Shown one piece after another: positions 33,990 to 42,928 of a stretch of DNA of 64,000 nucleotides. The stretch comes from Bradyrhizobium sp. KBS0727 (GTDB lineage Bacteria; Pseudomonadota; Alphaproteobacteria; Rhizobiales; Xanthobacteraceae), in assembly GCF_005937885.2 (NCBI RefSeq), contig NZ_CP042176.1, positions 1,111,501 to 1,175,500 on the forward strand, in the 5' to 3' direction. The position numbers were made by a program, and so were the translations under genes. Each line of letters begins with the position of its first letter. Position 1 is the first letter of the stretch. Under the pieces are notes generated by a model. The model was not told where the DNA came from. It saw only the letters and a program-made list of their open reading frames with translations, and made no database searches.

Positions 33990-36263
33990 TCAGCTCTGGT
34001 AATAATCCCCGGACTTGATGCCCTTGTAGGATTCGATGTTCTGGATCGCGACAGGGTCGGCCTTGTTGAGGATGACACAGGCGAGACGGTCGCGAACGAC
34101 CTCCGCTTCCACGAGCGCGTCGAGGACGAGATCCCGTTTCGTCTCGCCCCACTCCACGACGAAGACGAACTGATCGACAAAGCGTTCGATCACCTTCACA
34201 TCCACGACCGACATGACCGGCGCGATCTCGATGATGATGTAATCGTAGGATTTGCGGGCAACGGCCAGCAGTTGCGCCATCATCGGCGATCCCAGCAATT
34301 CGGCCGAGTTTGGAATGCGGGCCGGGGAAACGCACGGCAGCACATGAAGCCCTGAACGTTGCCGCCTGGAGACAAGCCAGGGAAGCCGGGTGGGATTTTC
34401 CAGCGCTTCCAGCAGTCCCTCACGCGCATCGGGCGCCAATGCGGCGCTCAGCCTTCTGACGTGGAAATCGCTGTCGATGGCAAGGGTACGCGCACCTGAC
34501 GCGGCGATCATGAGCGCCGCCAGATTGGCGCCGACGGTCGTCTTTCCTTCCTTCGGCTGCGAGGACACGATCCCGATGACCTTGGCGCCGTGCACGTTCC
34601 GGTTGGTATCGATCTGCGCCTTGACGTTGCGAAGCGCCTCGGTGAAGCGGGAATAGGGCGCGTCGAGGACAAATTCTTCCATCGGCGTCGACTTCGCCTC
34701 GACCAGCGGCAAGACGACGCATTTATTTCCGGTGACCTGCTCGACCGCCTTGGGGGTCCGGAACACGTCAGCGACCCATTCCTTGCCGACTGCGGCGCCG
34801 GCGCCAAGGAAAAGACCGAGCATCATGCTTCCCGCGAGCACGGCCCAACCCTTCTTGGAAGTCTTGGAAAGCGCGGGAACGGCTCGGGTAATGACCCGTG
34901 CGCTCTGCACCGGCATGGTCTCGGTCTCGATCGTGTTGATCTCTTTGTACTTCTGCAGCGTGCTGTCGTAGAGCTTGTGCAGGGCCTCGGCCGAGCTTTC
35001 GAGTTCGCGCAACTCGCTGCCGGCCTTGGTGCCTCCAGCCAGATTGGCGACGGCGGCGGCGATCTCGGTCTCGCGCGCCTTGGCGATCTGATATTCACTG
35101 GCGTAGGAATCGGCAATTCGCTGTTCCTCGCTTTTGATCGCACTCTGCAAGTCGTCGGCCTGACGGCGGAGCTTGACAGCGATGTCGTGCTTGCTTCCGA
35201 CCTTGGACGCCACGTCGGCGGCCCTTGCCGACACCTCCCGGTACTGCGAACGAAGTTTTACGAGGTCGCTGTTGTTCAAGGCAAAGTTGATCACGCCGGA
35301 TCTGGCCGGGTTCAGCAACGCGTCGGTTCCGACGATGGTTGTTATTTCATCGCCGTTCTTTTGTTGAATGCGATCGAACCGGCTCTTGGCTTCGGCCGTC
35401 GCGATCTGCGCGTTGGATAGTTGGATTTCCAGGTTGGCTCGCTGATCCTGGCCGCCCTGGCCGGGCCCGCCGCTCTTCAGGTTGTTGGCGGACTTGAAAT
35501 CCTGCAGCGCGCGATCGGCCTCCGCCGCCTGCTTCTTCAGTTCGACCAGGCGATCCTGCAGCCATTGGCTCGCGACCTTGGTCGACTTGAGCTTGGCGTC
35601 GAGTGTTGTCGCGATATAGCTGTCGGCCAATGCATTGGCGATTTTGGCCGCCTTGTTGCGGTCTTCCGATTCGACGGAGACGTTGATGACGTTGGCGACG
35701 TCTTCCCGATTGACGGTCATTCGCTTGCCGACGGCCTCGACGGCGGCGCGCTCGAGCGCTGCCTCGGGATCGGCCGGCGGCGCGACGCTCATGCCGAGCA
35801 GGTTCCCCACCGCCTTTTTGAGGTCGCCGAGATAATCCGAAATCCGTGCGCCGCCCATCTTGGGCTGGCCGACGAATTCACTGTCGCGGGTCAGGCCCAG
35901 CGATCGCACGACGGGAATCACCACGCTGTCCGATGACACCACGAAGGTCTGGCTGCCGATCTCCGGCTCGTCAAACGTCGGCTGGTCGACGATCTTGTTG
36001 TTCTGCAAATACCGGCTCACGCTGCGGTCGACCAGAATGCGGGCGGAGCTCTTGTAGGGGTTCGGCACGGTGACGAAATAGACGGCCGCCAGCGCCAGTC
36101 CGATCAGAAATCCGTACAGGGGAAGACGCCAGCCCCGGCGCAATGTCTCGAGAACATCGGTGACGCCAATCGAGGGACGCGCGCTTGACCGCCGCGAAAA
36201 TTCCGATCCATCGGAATAATCGTGCTCGGATTCGAGAGGCAATTCGTTGGTTCTGGCATCCAT
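33990..36263 (-). CDS. Exopolysaccharide transport/tyrosine autokinase, Wzc/ExoP-like
   Basis: A 757-residue bacterial tyrosine kinase of the polysaccharide co-polymerase class: membrane segments near residues 50-70 and 490-510, a long coiled-coil periplasmic part between them, and a C-terminal kinase. Walker A is QPKEGKTTVGANLA (about 565-578) and Walker A' is LAIDSDFH (about 595). Walker B reads YDYIIIEIAPVMSVVD where other family members have a D at the E position (IIDxPP). The tail ends GDYYQS with only two tyrosines. It regulates chain length with the Wza and ExoQ proteins. Whether the substitution abolishes autokinase activity is unclear. Confidence 0.9.
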   Translation of the reverse strand: MDARTNELPLESEHDYSDGSEFSRRSSARPSIGVTDVLETLRRGWRLPLYGFLIGLALAAVYFVTVPNPYKSSARILVDRSVSRYLQNNKIVDQPTFDEPEIGSQTFVVSSDSVVIPVVRSLGLTRDSEFVGQPKMGGARISDYLGDLKKAVGNLLGMSVAPPADPEAALERAAVEAVGKRMTVNREDVANVINVSVESEDRNKAAKIANALADSYIATTLDAKLKSTKVASQWLQDRLVELKKQAAEADRALQDFKSANNLKSGGPGQGGQDQRANLEIQLSNAQIATAEAKSRFDRIQQKNGDEITTIVGTDALLNPARSGVINFALNNSDLVKLRSQYREVSARAADVASKVGSKHDIAVKLRRQADDLQSAIKSEEQRIADSYASEYQIAKARETEIAAAVANLAGGTKAGSELRELESSAEALHKLYDSTLQKYKEINTIETETMPVQSARVITRAVPALSKTSKKGWAVLAGSMMLGLFLGAGAAVGKEWVADVFRTPKAVEQVTGNKCVVLPLVEAKSTPMEEFVLDAPYSRFTEALRNVKAQIDTNRNVHGAKVIGIVSSQPKEGKTTVGANLAALMIAASGARTLAIDSDFHVRRLSAALAPDAREGLLEALENPTRLPWLVSRRQRSGLHVLPCVSPARIPNSAELLGSPMMAQLLAVARKSYDYIIIEIAPVMSVVDVKVIERFVDQFVFVVEWGETKRDLVLDALVEAEVVRDRLACVILNKADPVAIQNIESYKGIKSGDYYQS

Positions 36264-36464
36264 TGGATCGTATCCACTCGAGCGCTATTCAATCGTTGAG
36301 AGGGGCCGCGTAAAATCAGCGGCCGTTGCTCAGCTCTCAGGCGATCTCTTTCTTTGCAATTCTCGTCGTTGCTTCCCGTCGACAGCGGCGATGGCCCGCA
36401 ACGTATCCTTGTTTGTCTTGAAGTTCTGGCTGATCAGTGCCGATGGTTAATGTGCATTAATTAA

Positions 36465-38009
36465 TCAATCAGGAGCTTCGGCGGGCGAGGTCTGTATGCC
36501 CTGGGATGTGCGTGTCGACTGGTTGGTGGCCGCCGGGGTGGTGCCCTCGCTGATCCCTACGGTCGGAGGTATCGGCGATGAGGTGCCGGCGGGTTCGCTG
36601 CCGTTAACGGAATGGAACCAGGCGTTGGAAGCGGCGGGTCTGCGCGTGCCACGCGACGGGCCGGGGCGGCCGGCTCGCGGGCTGCCGGGCTTGGTGCCGC
36701 CAGATCCTGGTCCTCTCGCTGCGTGCGATGCCCTGGCGTGAAGCGGCTTCCAGTAACGGGCGATTTCGGCGACCAGAATCAGGAACACGATCCACAGCAT
36801 TTCGAAGCCGCGCATCCACACGCTTTCGAGGCCGTTGGTGATGATGATTTGAAGGGCAAGCGTGAGCAGAAGCCAGGCCCGGGTCATGTCGCGACCGGCC
36901 ACGCGCCCGATGGCGTGAAGCGTTGCGAAGATAAACGCCAGGAACAGCGCGTAACCGGCGTAGCCCAACTCGACCGTCACGTCCAAATAGCCGTTATGAC
37001 CGTTCGGCATGTCCTTCACCCAGCCCGGGGCATTGACGATGCTGGGCGCATCGGGTCCGACCAGCCAGAACGATTGATATCCCCATCCCAGCAACGGCCG
37101 ATGTTCGATTTCGGACTCCACGAAGTCCCAGATGATGGAGCGGCCGGTGAAGGTCGGATCGCCGTACAGGATGTAGGATATGCGATAGACGCTGAAGCCG
37201 GTCAGCGTCGTCAATATCATCCAGCAAGCCGGGATCGACAGCAGAATGAGCGCCGGGGAAAAGCGCGTCGCTCTTCGGATCAGCAATGTCGCTCCAGCCA
37301 GCAGTGGCGTCAGAAATGCGAGCCCCATCGCCGTTTTGGAATTACTCAAGACGAGCAGGACGGCGGCGGTGATGGCGATGAGAATACCAAACACCCGCCG
37401 TCTGCCGGGATGAAGCGTTTCATGAAGCGCCAGCAACAGCGCGATCGCCTCGCATTCGCCGAGATAGTTCTTTCCGGAGAAGTATCCCGGATAGCCCCAG
37501 GTCGCAAACTTGGTGTCGATCGGCGGCCTTCCGAGCACGAAGAATACATTGAGGATGGTGGCGATCGCAAAACACAGAAACAGGCCGCGCACCAGATCGG
37601 CCTTTCGCGATGCCAGCATCGCAGGCACGACGATGGAGACAACGATCATCGCCTGTTGCGAAAACCGGATGAACGAGGTCTCCGGCTTGAAAGCCCACAA
37701 TACGCTGGTGCCCGCCAATGCGAGGTAGGCGAACAGCCAGACGATATGGGGAGGAAAGCTGAGGCGCGAAAAATTCCGGACCGCCAGGACGACGGCAATC
37801 GCCGCGAGCGCCGGCCAGAAAATCTTGCTCTCCGGCCGGGCTTCCATCAGGCAGGCCGAGTCGGTGGGGTCGCACGAGACGATGATGAGCGGGAACACGA
37901 TCGTCGCATAGACGCACGCCAGGATCGGAATGAGAGCGTATCCGTCGATCGTCCGTGTCGACGATCGCGCTCCATCCATTTCGAGAGAATGCGTGGCGGC
38001 TCTGGGCAT
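36465..38009 (-). CDS. O-antigen ligase/polymerase family protein, ExoQ-like
   Basis: A 514-residue inner-membrane protein with about ten membrane segments in residues 25-425. It contains the Wzy_C/O-antigen ligase region (GLVHN-like segment MPNGHNGYLDVTVELGYAGY, preceded by LLGWGYQSFWLVG). It probably polymerises the exopolysaccharide repeat units. The last 80-90 residues are a low-complexity tail rich in Pro, Ser, Thr and Gly (PRAGRPGPSRGTRRPAASNA and following), unusual for this family. An ATG at 37979 is an alternative start. It precedes the wzc-like gene on the same strand across a 201-bp gap. Confidence 0.85.
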   Translation of the reverse strand: MPRAATHSLEMDGARSSTRTIDGYALIPILACVYATIVFPLIIVSCDPTDSACLMEARPESKIFWPALAAIAVVLAVRNFSRLSFPPHIVWLFAYLALAGTSVLWAFKPETSFIRFSQQAMIVVSIVVPAMLASRKADLVRGLFLCFAIATILNVFFVLGRPPIDTKFATWGYPGYFSGKNYLGECEAIALLLALHETLHPGRRRVFGILIAITAAVLLVLSNSKTAMGLAFLTPLLAGATLLIRRATRFSPALILLSIPACWMILTTLTGFSVYRISYILYGDPTFTGRSIIWDFVESEIEHRPLLGWGYQSFWLVGPDAPSIVNAPGWVKDMPNGHNGYLDVTVELGYAGYALFLAFIFATLHAIGRVAGRDMTRAWLLLTLALQIIITNGLESVWMRGFEMLWIVFLILVAEIARYWKPLHARASHAARGPGSGGTKPGSPRAGRPGPSRGTRRPAASNAWFHSVNGSEPAGTSSPIPPTVGISEGTTPAATNQSTRTSQGIQTSPAEAPD

Positions 38010-38199
38010 GCGGCACTCTAGCAGCGGTCGCTTTTGAGGTGTGTTCCTAGCATGCCGATAGTTAATGCCGGATGTGCCGCGCCGATCACTTAACCCTAAT
38101 TTCAGACTTGCTGGTCAGCTGCGCCGTTCCGCTCGACATCGCAGGGTTCGACTGCGCAGATTCCGGCGACGCGCAGCCATTTTCCGAAGGGGATGCGCG

Positions 38200-39504
38200 A
38201 TGCGCCACATCCGATTTCGCCGCTCCGGTATTGCTGGAGAGATGCACCGACAGGCTGGCCAGATGCTCGTTCAAGCGTTCGTTACTTCATCGCCGAATTC
38301 CACTCCACGGGCCACGCCGGGCACCCCATCCTCGGCGAGCGCGACCTCTCGGCTTGACCTGCACAGCCATTTGCCCGTGCTCGACGGCGTACGGGGCCTC
38401 GCGATCCTGATGGTGCTGCTGCTTCACTTCCTCGGCAACATGGAACCGACCAATGCGGTCGAGCGTGCCATCGTCGGCATCACCAACTACGGATCCTACG
38501 GCGTCGAACTGTTCTTCGTCCTGTCCGGCTTCCTGATCACGGGCATTCTGTATGACGCCCGCAACAAGCCGAGTTACTTTCGCAATTTCTACATGCGCCG
38601 CGTGCTACGGATCTTTCCGCTGTATTACGGCGTGCTGGCGCTGGTGTTCTTTGTCGCGCCGCTGATCTCGGTCCTGCGCGGACCGTCGCTCGACTACTTG
38701 GTGGATCGTCAGGCATGGGCCTGGCTTTACGCGGTCAATATCTACATCGCGATCCAGGGCGACTGGTCGTTCTCCTATCTGGAGCACCTTTGGTCGCTGT
38801 GCATCGAGGAGCATTTCTATCTGGTCTGGCCGCTCGCGGTGTTCCTGATGGCGCGCCGGCCGCGGATGCTGATCGCCGTGTGCCTGGCGGTTTCGCTCGG
38901 CGCCATGCTGGCCCGCTTGACCGGATCGCTGATGGGGTTGAGCTGGTGGACCACTTACGTCCTGACGCCGTTTCGTCTCGATGGACTAGCGCTCGGCGCG
39001 TTCCTGGCTGTGATGGCGCGGCAGCCCGGCGGACTGGACCGGCTGGTGCGGGCATTACCCGCAGTGGCGACTGCAGCCACGGCGCTTTTGGTGCTGACGT
39101 TTGTCTGGACCCGGCTGGTGTCGCGCGACAGCATGGAGCTGGTGCTGCCGTCTCGTGCCGCCGTGATCCAGGTACTGCTGGCCTGCCTGTTGATCTGGGC
39201 GCTGGTGGCATCCGAGAGATCGTCGATCTCGCGGTTCTTCCGCAGCCGCTGGCTGATCTTTCTCGGCACCTACAGCTACGGCCTGTACGTCTACCATCAC
39301 TTCATTTCGTATTACCTGACCGTCAATCATACCGAACGCGAGCTGACGATCTGGCTCGGCTCGCATGGCGCGGCGATTGCGCTGCAGGCCACGCTTGGCG
39401 TGGCCGTGTCGGCGGCGATTGCCTATGCGAGCTACGAGTTGTTTGAGAAGCGCTTCCTCGGATTGAAGCGATTTTATGCGACCGCCAAGGACCCGACGTC
39501 CTGA
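38200..39504 (+). CDS. Acyltransferase family 3 (OafA/YrhL-like)
   Basis: A 434-residue membrane acyltransferase with about ten segments. The signature VLDGVRGLAILMVLLLHFLG carries the conserved Arg/His, and GVELFFVLSGFLITGILYDA follows; SLCIEEHFYLVWPL is the conserved IEEQFY-like motif. It probably adds O-acetyl or similar groups to the exopolysaccharide. The start at 38200 has CGAAGGGG 8 bases upstream; an upstream ATG at 38065 is also open. It is convergent with the following glycosyltransferase gene, 16 bp apart. Confidence 0.87.
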   Translation: MRHIRFRRSGIAGEMHRQAGQMLVQAFVTSSPNSTPRATPGTPSSASATSRLDLHSHLPVLDGVRGLAILMVLLLHFLGNMEPTNAVERAIVGITNYGSYGVELFFVLSGFLITGILYDARNKPSYFRNFYMRRVLRIFPLYYGVLALVFFVAPLISVLRGPSLDYLVDRQAWAWLYAVNIYIAIQGDWSFSYLEHLWSLCIEEHFYLVWPLAVFLMARRPRMLIAVCLAVSLGAMLARLTGSLMGLSWWTTYVLTPFRLDGLALGAFLAVMARQPGGLDRLVRALPAVATAATALLVLTFVWTRLVSRDSMELVLPSRAAVIQVLLACLLIWALVASERSSISRFFRSRWLIFLGTYSYGLYVYHHFISYYLTVNHTERELTIWLGSHGAAIALQATLGVAVSAAIAYASYELFEKRFLGLKRFYATAKDPTS

Positions 39505-39520
39505 GCGATGACGGTTCTGG

Positions 39521-40762
39521 CTAAGCCTCGTCGTTCAGGATTTGGCGATAAAAGCCTTCCAGCGCCTTGGCCGCGGCGCTCCAGGCATAGCGCGCTTCCG
39601 ACAATTGCCGTGCCGAATTTCCGATCCGCGCCGCCAATTCAGGTTCGGCCAATAGTCGTATCACCGCGGCCGCAAACGCGTCGGGCTGGTCCTCGATCAG
39701 GATGTCACGGCCGGGAACCGCGTCGATGCCTTCAGCGCCAAGTGTGGTGGAGACCATCGCCTTGCCCATCGCCATCGCTTCGACGATCTTGAGGCGCGTG
39801 CCGCCGCCGAGCCGCAACGGCACGATGACGGCCGCGGCGGCGGCGATGAGAGGCCGCAAGTCCGGCACAAACCCGGTGAACGCGATCCGCGGGCCGGCCA
39901 GCGCCAGCAGCTGCGGTGACGGCGAGCCGCCGATGATCTTGCAGCGCGCATCCGGGTTCGCCTCGGCGATCCGCGGCCAGATATCCTGGATGAAGTGGGT
40001 CGCGCCGTCGATATTGGGCATGTAGGACATCAGCCCGAAGAACACGATCGTACGGCCGTCCGGTTGTGGATCGGTGGGGCGCGGCTTGTAGAAATCGACG
40101 TCGGCCGCGTTGGGGATGACCATCGTGCGCGCGCCGGGGATATCGTCGAGCAGGCGCTGCTGGTCCGCGACGCTGCAGAGGTAGACGCCGTCGGCGCGAC
40201 GATAGGTCCCGAGTTCTTCCCGCCGCAACTTGCGCCAGTTGGCTTCGGCATAGAGGCGCCGGAGCAGGCTGCCGCCGGTCCGCGTGTATTGCCGCGCCAG
40301 ATCGTAGTCGATGTTGTGGGAGTCCACGACCAAAGCCGGGATCTTCGCGCCCGATGGAGCCTGTCGCAGGTCGCAATGGCCGAGGAAGGTGAATTCGAGG
40401 TTGACGATGTCGAACCGTTTGGCGCGCAGCACCTTGTCGAGTGCCTGCTGCATCTCCGGCACCACGACCCGCAGCCGTTCGAAGCTTCGGGTCGAGGCCA
40501 GCGACCGGAGCTGCAGCAACCGCTTGGCGAGGCCGTCGCGGCCATAGGGATTTTTGATCAGCACGACCTCGCGGCAGTAGGCCTGCATCGCAAGCCGGCA
40601 TTCCTCGATGTCGAATTCGTCGTCGACCAGCATCACGGCCGTGATGTCGTGGCGTTGCGCGAGCTGGGTCATCAGCCCATGCAGACGCGCCTGCGCGCCA
40701 AAGCGCGGCGGGCTCGCCGGCATCTGCGAGACGTAGAGGATATTGAGGCGCTCGGGGCTCAT
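39521..40762 (-). CDS. Glycosyltransferase family 4-type protein
   Basis: A 413-residue GT-B glycosyltransferase. It starts LNILYVSQMPASPPRFGAQ, matching the nucleotide-sugar acceptor half with a G-x-x-x-R loop, and carries the donor half YMPNIDGATHFIQDIWP, the FTGFVPDLRPLIAAAAAVIV stretch and the E-x7-E motif RLKIVEAMAMGKAMVST. It resembles glycosyltransferases of polysaccharide/EpsH-type loci. ATG at 40762 is chosen because the 80 residues upstream look non-homologous. It is divergent from asnB. Confidence 0.86.
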   Translation of the reverse strand: MSPERLNILYVSQMPASPPRFGAQARLHGLMTQLAQRHDITAVMLVDDEFDIEECRLAMQAYCREVVLIKNPYGRDGLAKRLLQLRSLASTRSFERLRVVVPEMQQALDKVLRAKRFDIVNLEFTFLGHCDLRQAPSGAKIPALVVDSHNIDYDLARQYTRTGGSLLRRLYAEANWRKLRREELGTYRRADGVYLCSVADQQRLLDDIPGARTMVIPNAADVDFYKPRPTDPQPDGRTIVFFGLMSYMPNIDGATHFIQDIWPRIAEANPDARCKIIGGSPSPQLLALAGPRIAFTGFVPDLRPLIAAAAAVIVPLRLGGGTRLKIVEAMAMGKAMVSTTLGAEGIDAVPGRDILIEDQPDAFAAAVIRLLAEPELAARIGNSARQLSEARYAWSAAAKALEGFYRQILNDEA

Positions 40763-40918
40763 CGGTCTGCTTATAGGCGCGGCAGCCGGCTTCGCCCGCC
40801 GGAAATGCGCGGCAGTTTGGATTAACGTTAAGGCAAGCCGCCGAGGCGCGGCGCTCTCACGTTCTGCGACGTGCAGGGCAAATCGTGGGATAAGCACGCT
40901 TCTCAAGGACCCAAGTTG

Positions 40919-42859
40919 ATGTGCGGCATTGCCGGTATAATCGGACGACTGGACCAGACCAACCGCACAGCGCTGCAGCGGATGAACGACGCAATGGTCC
41001 ACCGCGGCCCGGACGCCGCGGGCGTTTGGGCCTCGACGCCGGATGACCGCGGCTGGGGTGCGCTATTGGCGCATCGCCGGCTCTCGATCCTCGATCTGTC
41101 GCCGGCCGGCGCGCAGCCGATGCTGGATCCGGTGACCGGGCACGTCATCGCTTTCAATGGCGAGATTTACAATTACCGGGATTTGAGACGGCGTCTGGAG
41201 TCCGAGGGGCAGCAATTCCAGTCCAGCGGCGACACCGCCGTGATGTTGCGCGCGCTCGGCCTGCACGGGCCGGACGCCGTGAAATGGCTGCGCGGCATGT
41301 TCGCCTTTGCCTGCTGGGACCAGAAGCAGCGCCGGCTTCTGCTGGCGAGAGATCAGTTGGGCATCAAGCCGCTCTACGTGGCGCGATCGTCGGATCCGAA
41401 CAGCGGCTGGTCGGTCGTGTTTGCCTCGGAGCTTCGCGCGCTGCTGGCATCCGGGCTTTTGGGCACGCCACGCCTCGATCCGCAGGCGGCGGCGAGCAGT
41501 GTGTGGAACGGTTTCGTGGCCGGACCCGGCACGGCCGTCAAAGGCGTCGATCTGCTCTGGCCCGGGCAGCTTCTCGAACTCGACGGTTCGGGCAACGAAG
41601 TTCGCCAGGAAGATTTCTGGCGTATCCCCGAGCGCGCACCCGATCCGACCATGGACGAGCACGAACTGGCCGGGATCCTGGAGGAGGGGCTGCGGCTCCA
41701 TCTCGCCAGCGATGTGCCGCTGGCAGTGTTTCTCTCCGGCGGCGTCGACTCCTCGGCGATGGCCAATCTGGCGCAGCGTGCCGCCAAAAGTCCGATCCAT
41801 ACCTTCACGCTTGCCTTTGAAGAGCAGGAACTCAACGAAGGACCGATCGCGCGACAGATCGCGGTGGCAATCGGCACCGAGCATCACGAGGTGGTGCTGA
41901 CGGAAGGACATTTCGTTGCAAACCTGGAAGCGGCGCTCGATAGCCTCGACCAGCCGACCTTCGACGGGTTGAATGCCTACTTCATGTCGCGCGCCATTCG
42001 CGACGCCGGATTTACCGTTGCGATCTCCGGCACTGGCGGCGACGAATTGTTTGGCGGTTATCCGACCTTCCGGGATCTGCCGGTTTTGCAGCGCTGGTCC
42101 AGGCGCGTCGGCTTCTTGCCGCGCGAACTGCAGGTGGCCGCGGCGAAGCTCGTGACCTGGCCGTTGCGGCGCTCCGGTCAAGCGGTGCCGCCGCAGACCC
42201 GCTGGGCCAAGCTTCCGGAAATGGTCCGTCACGGCGACGATCTCCTCGCGCTCTATCAGTTGGCCAGCGCGCTGTTCCTGCCGGGATGGCAGCGTGAATT
42301 GCTGGCGCCCGGTTTTGCCGACGTGCTGGCCGATGGCCTGCCTTCCGCCATGCGCCAGCGGCTCACTACTGAGACCCGCGGCCGCATGCCGCTGTCGGCG
42401 ATCAGCGTCATGGAGCAGCGGCTGTTTCTCGGTGAGCGGCTGCTGCGCGACAACGACGTGGCCAGCATGGCCGCCTCGCTGGAACAGCGGGTGCCGCTGG
42501 TGGACCATGTGCTGTTCGAAAGCGTGGATCGTCTGCCGGATCAGACGCGCTATCAGCCGCTCGGTCGCAAGGACATGTTGCGACGGATCGGCCTGCGCGG
42601 TCTCGACCCGGCGCTGTTCGATCGGCCGAAGAGCGGATTTGTTTTGCCGTTCGATCGCTGGATCCGGCAGGGTTTGAAGAAGGTCATGGACCAGACCATG
42701 CGCGACCCGCAGGCGATCGCGCCGTGCGGTCTCGATCCCGTGGCGGTCGAGCGGCTCTGGAAAACCTTCCTCGACGGATCGTCCGGCTTCTACTGGTCGC
42801 GGGTCTGGTCGGTCTACGTCTTCATCCGATGGTGCCACCGCAACCAGGTGTATTGCTGA
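40919..42859 (+). CDS. asnB: Asparagine synthetase-like amidotransferase (glutamine-hydrolysing)
   Basis: A 646-residue class II glutamine amidotransferase fused to an asparagine synthase domain. It starts MCGIAGIIGRL, giving the Cys2 nucleophile after Met removal; HRGPDAAGVW, LAHRRLSILDLSPAGAQPM and AFNGEIYNYRDLR complete the GATase half. The ATP-PPase half has LAVFLSGGVDSSAMANL. Homologues in exopolysaccharide loci probably amidate a uronic acid or transfer ammonia rather than make asparagine; that role is inferred from position. It is convergent with wecB. Confidence 0.88.
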   Translation: MCGIAGIIGRLDQTNRTALQRMNDAMVHRGPDAAGVWASTPDDRGWGALLAHRRLSILDLSPAGAQPMLDPVTGHVIAFNGEIYNYRDLRRRLESEGQQFQSSGDTAVMLRALGLHGPDAVKWLRGMFAFACWDQKQRRLLLARDQLGIKPLYVARSSDPNSGWSVVFASELRALLASGLLGTPRLDPQAAASSVWNGFVAGPGTAVKGVDLLWPGQLLELDGSGNEVRQEDFWRIPERAPDPTMDEHELAGILEEGLRLHLASDVPLAVFLSGGVDSSAMANLAQRAAKSPIHTFTLAFEEQELNEGPIARQIAVAIGTEHHEVVLTEGHFVANLEAALDSLDQPTFDGLNAYFMSRAIRDAGFTVAISGTGGDELFGGYPTFRDLPVLQRWSRRVGFLPRELQVAAAKLVTWPLRRSGQAVPPQTRWAKLPEMVRHGDDLLALYQLASALFLPGWQRELLAPGFADVLADGLPSAMRQRLTTETRGRMPLSAISVMEQRLFLGERLLRDNDVASMAASLEQRVPLVDHVLFESVDRLPDQTRYQPLGRKDMLRRIGLRGLDPALFDRPKSGFVLPFDRWIRQGLKKVMDQTMRDPQAIAPCGLDPVAVERLWKTFLDGSSGFYWSRVWSVYVFIRWCHRNQVYC

Positions 42860-42928
42860 AGACGATCTCGCTAAGGCCTCGTTTCGCCGAAGCCTCGCGT
42901 CTTCCGCCGATACGGTGGAGGCGATGGA

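Noticed and set aside
41063..42838. A 591-codon minus-strand frame opposite asnB
   Set aside because: Antisense shadow; asnB has intact GATase and synthetase motifs in the plus frame.
32424..42859. Exosortase/PEP-CTERM polysaccharide system
   Set aside because: Amidotransferase, GT4 and Wza/Wzc genes resemble that type of locus, but no exosortase-like membrane protein or PEP-CTERM tail was found in the window.
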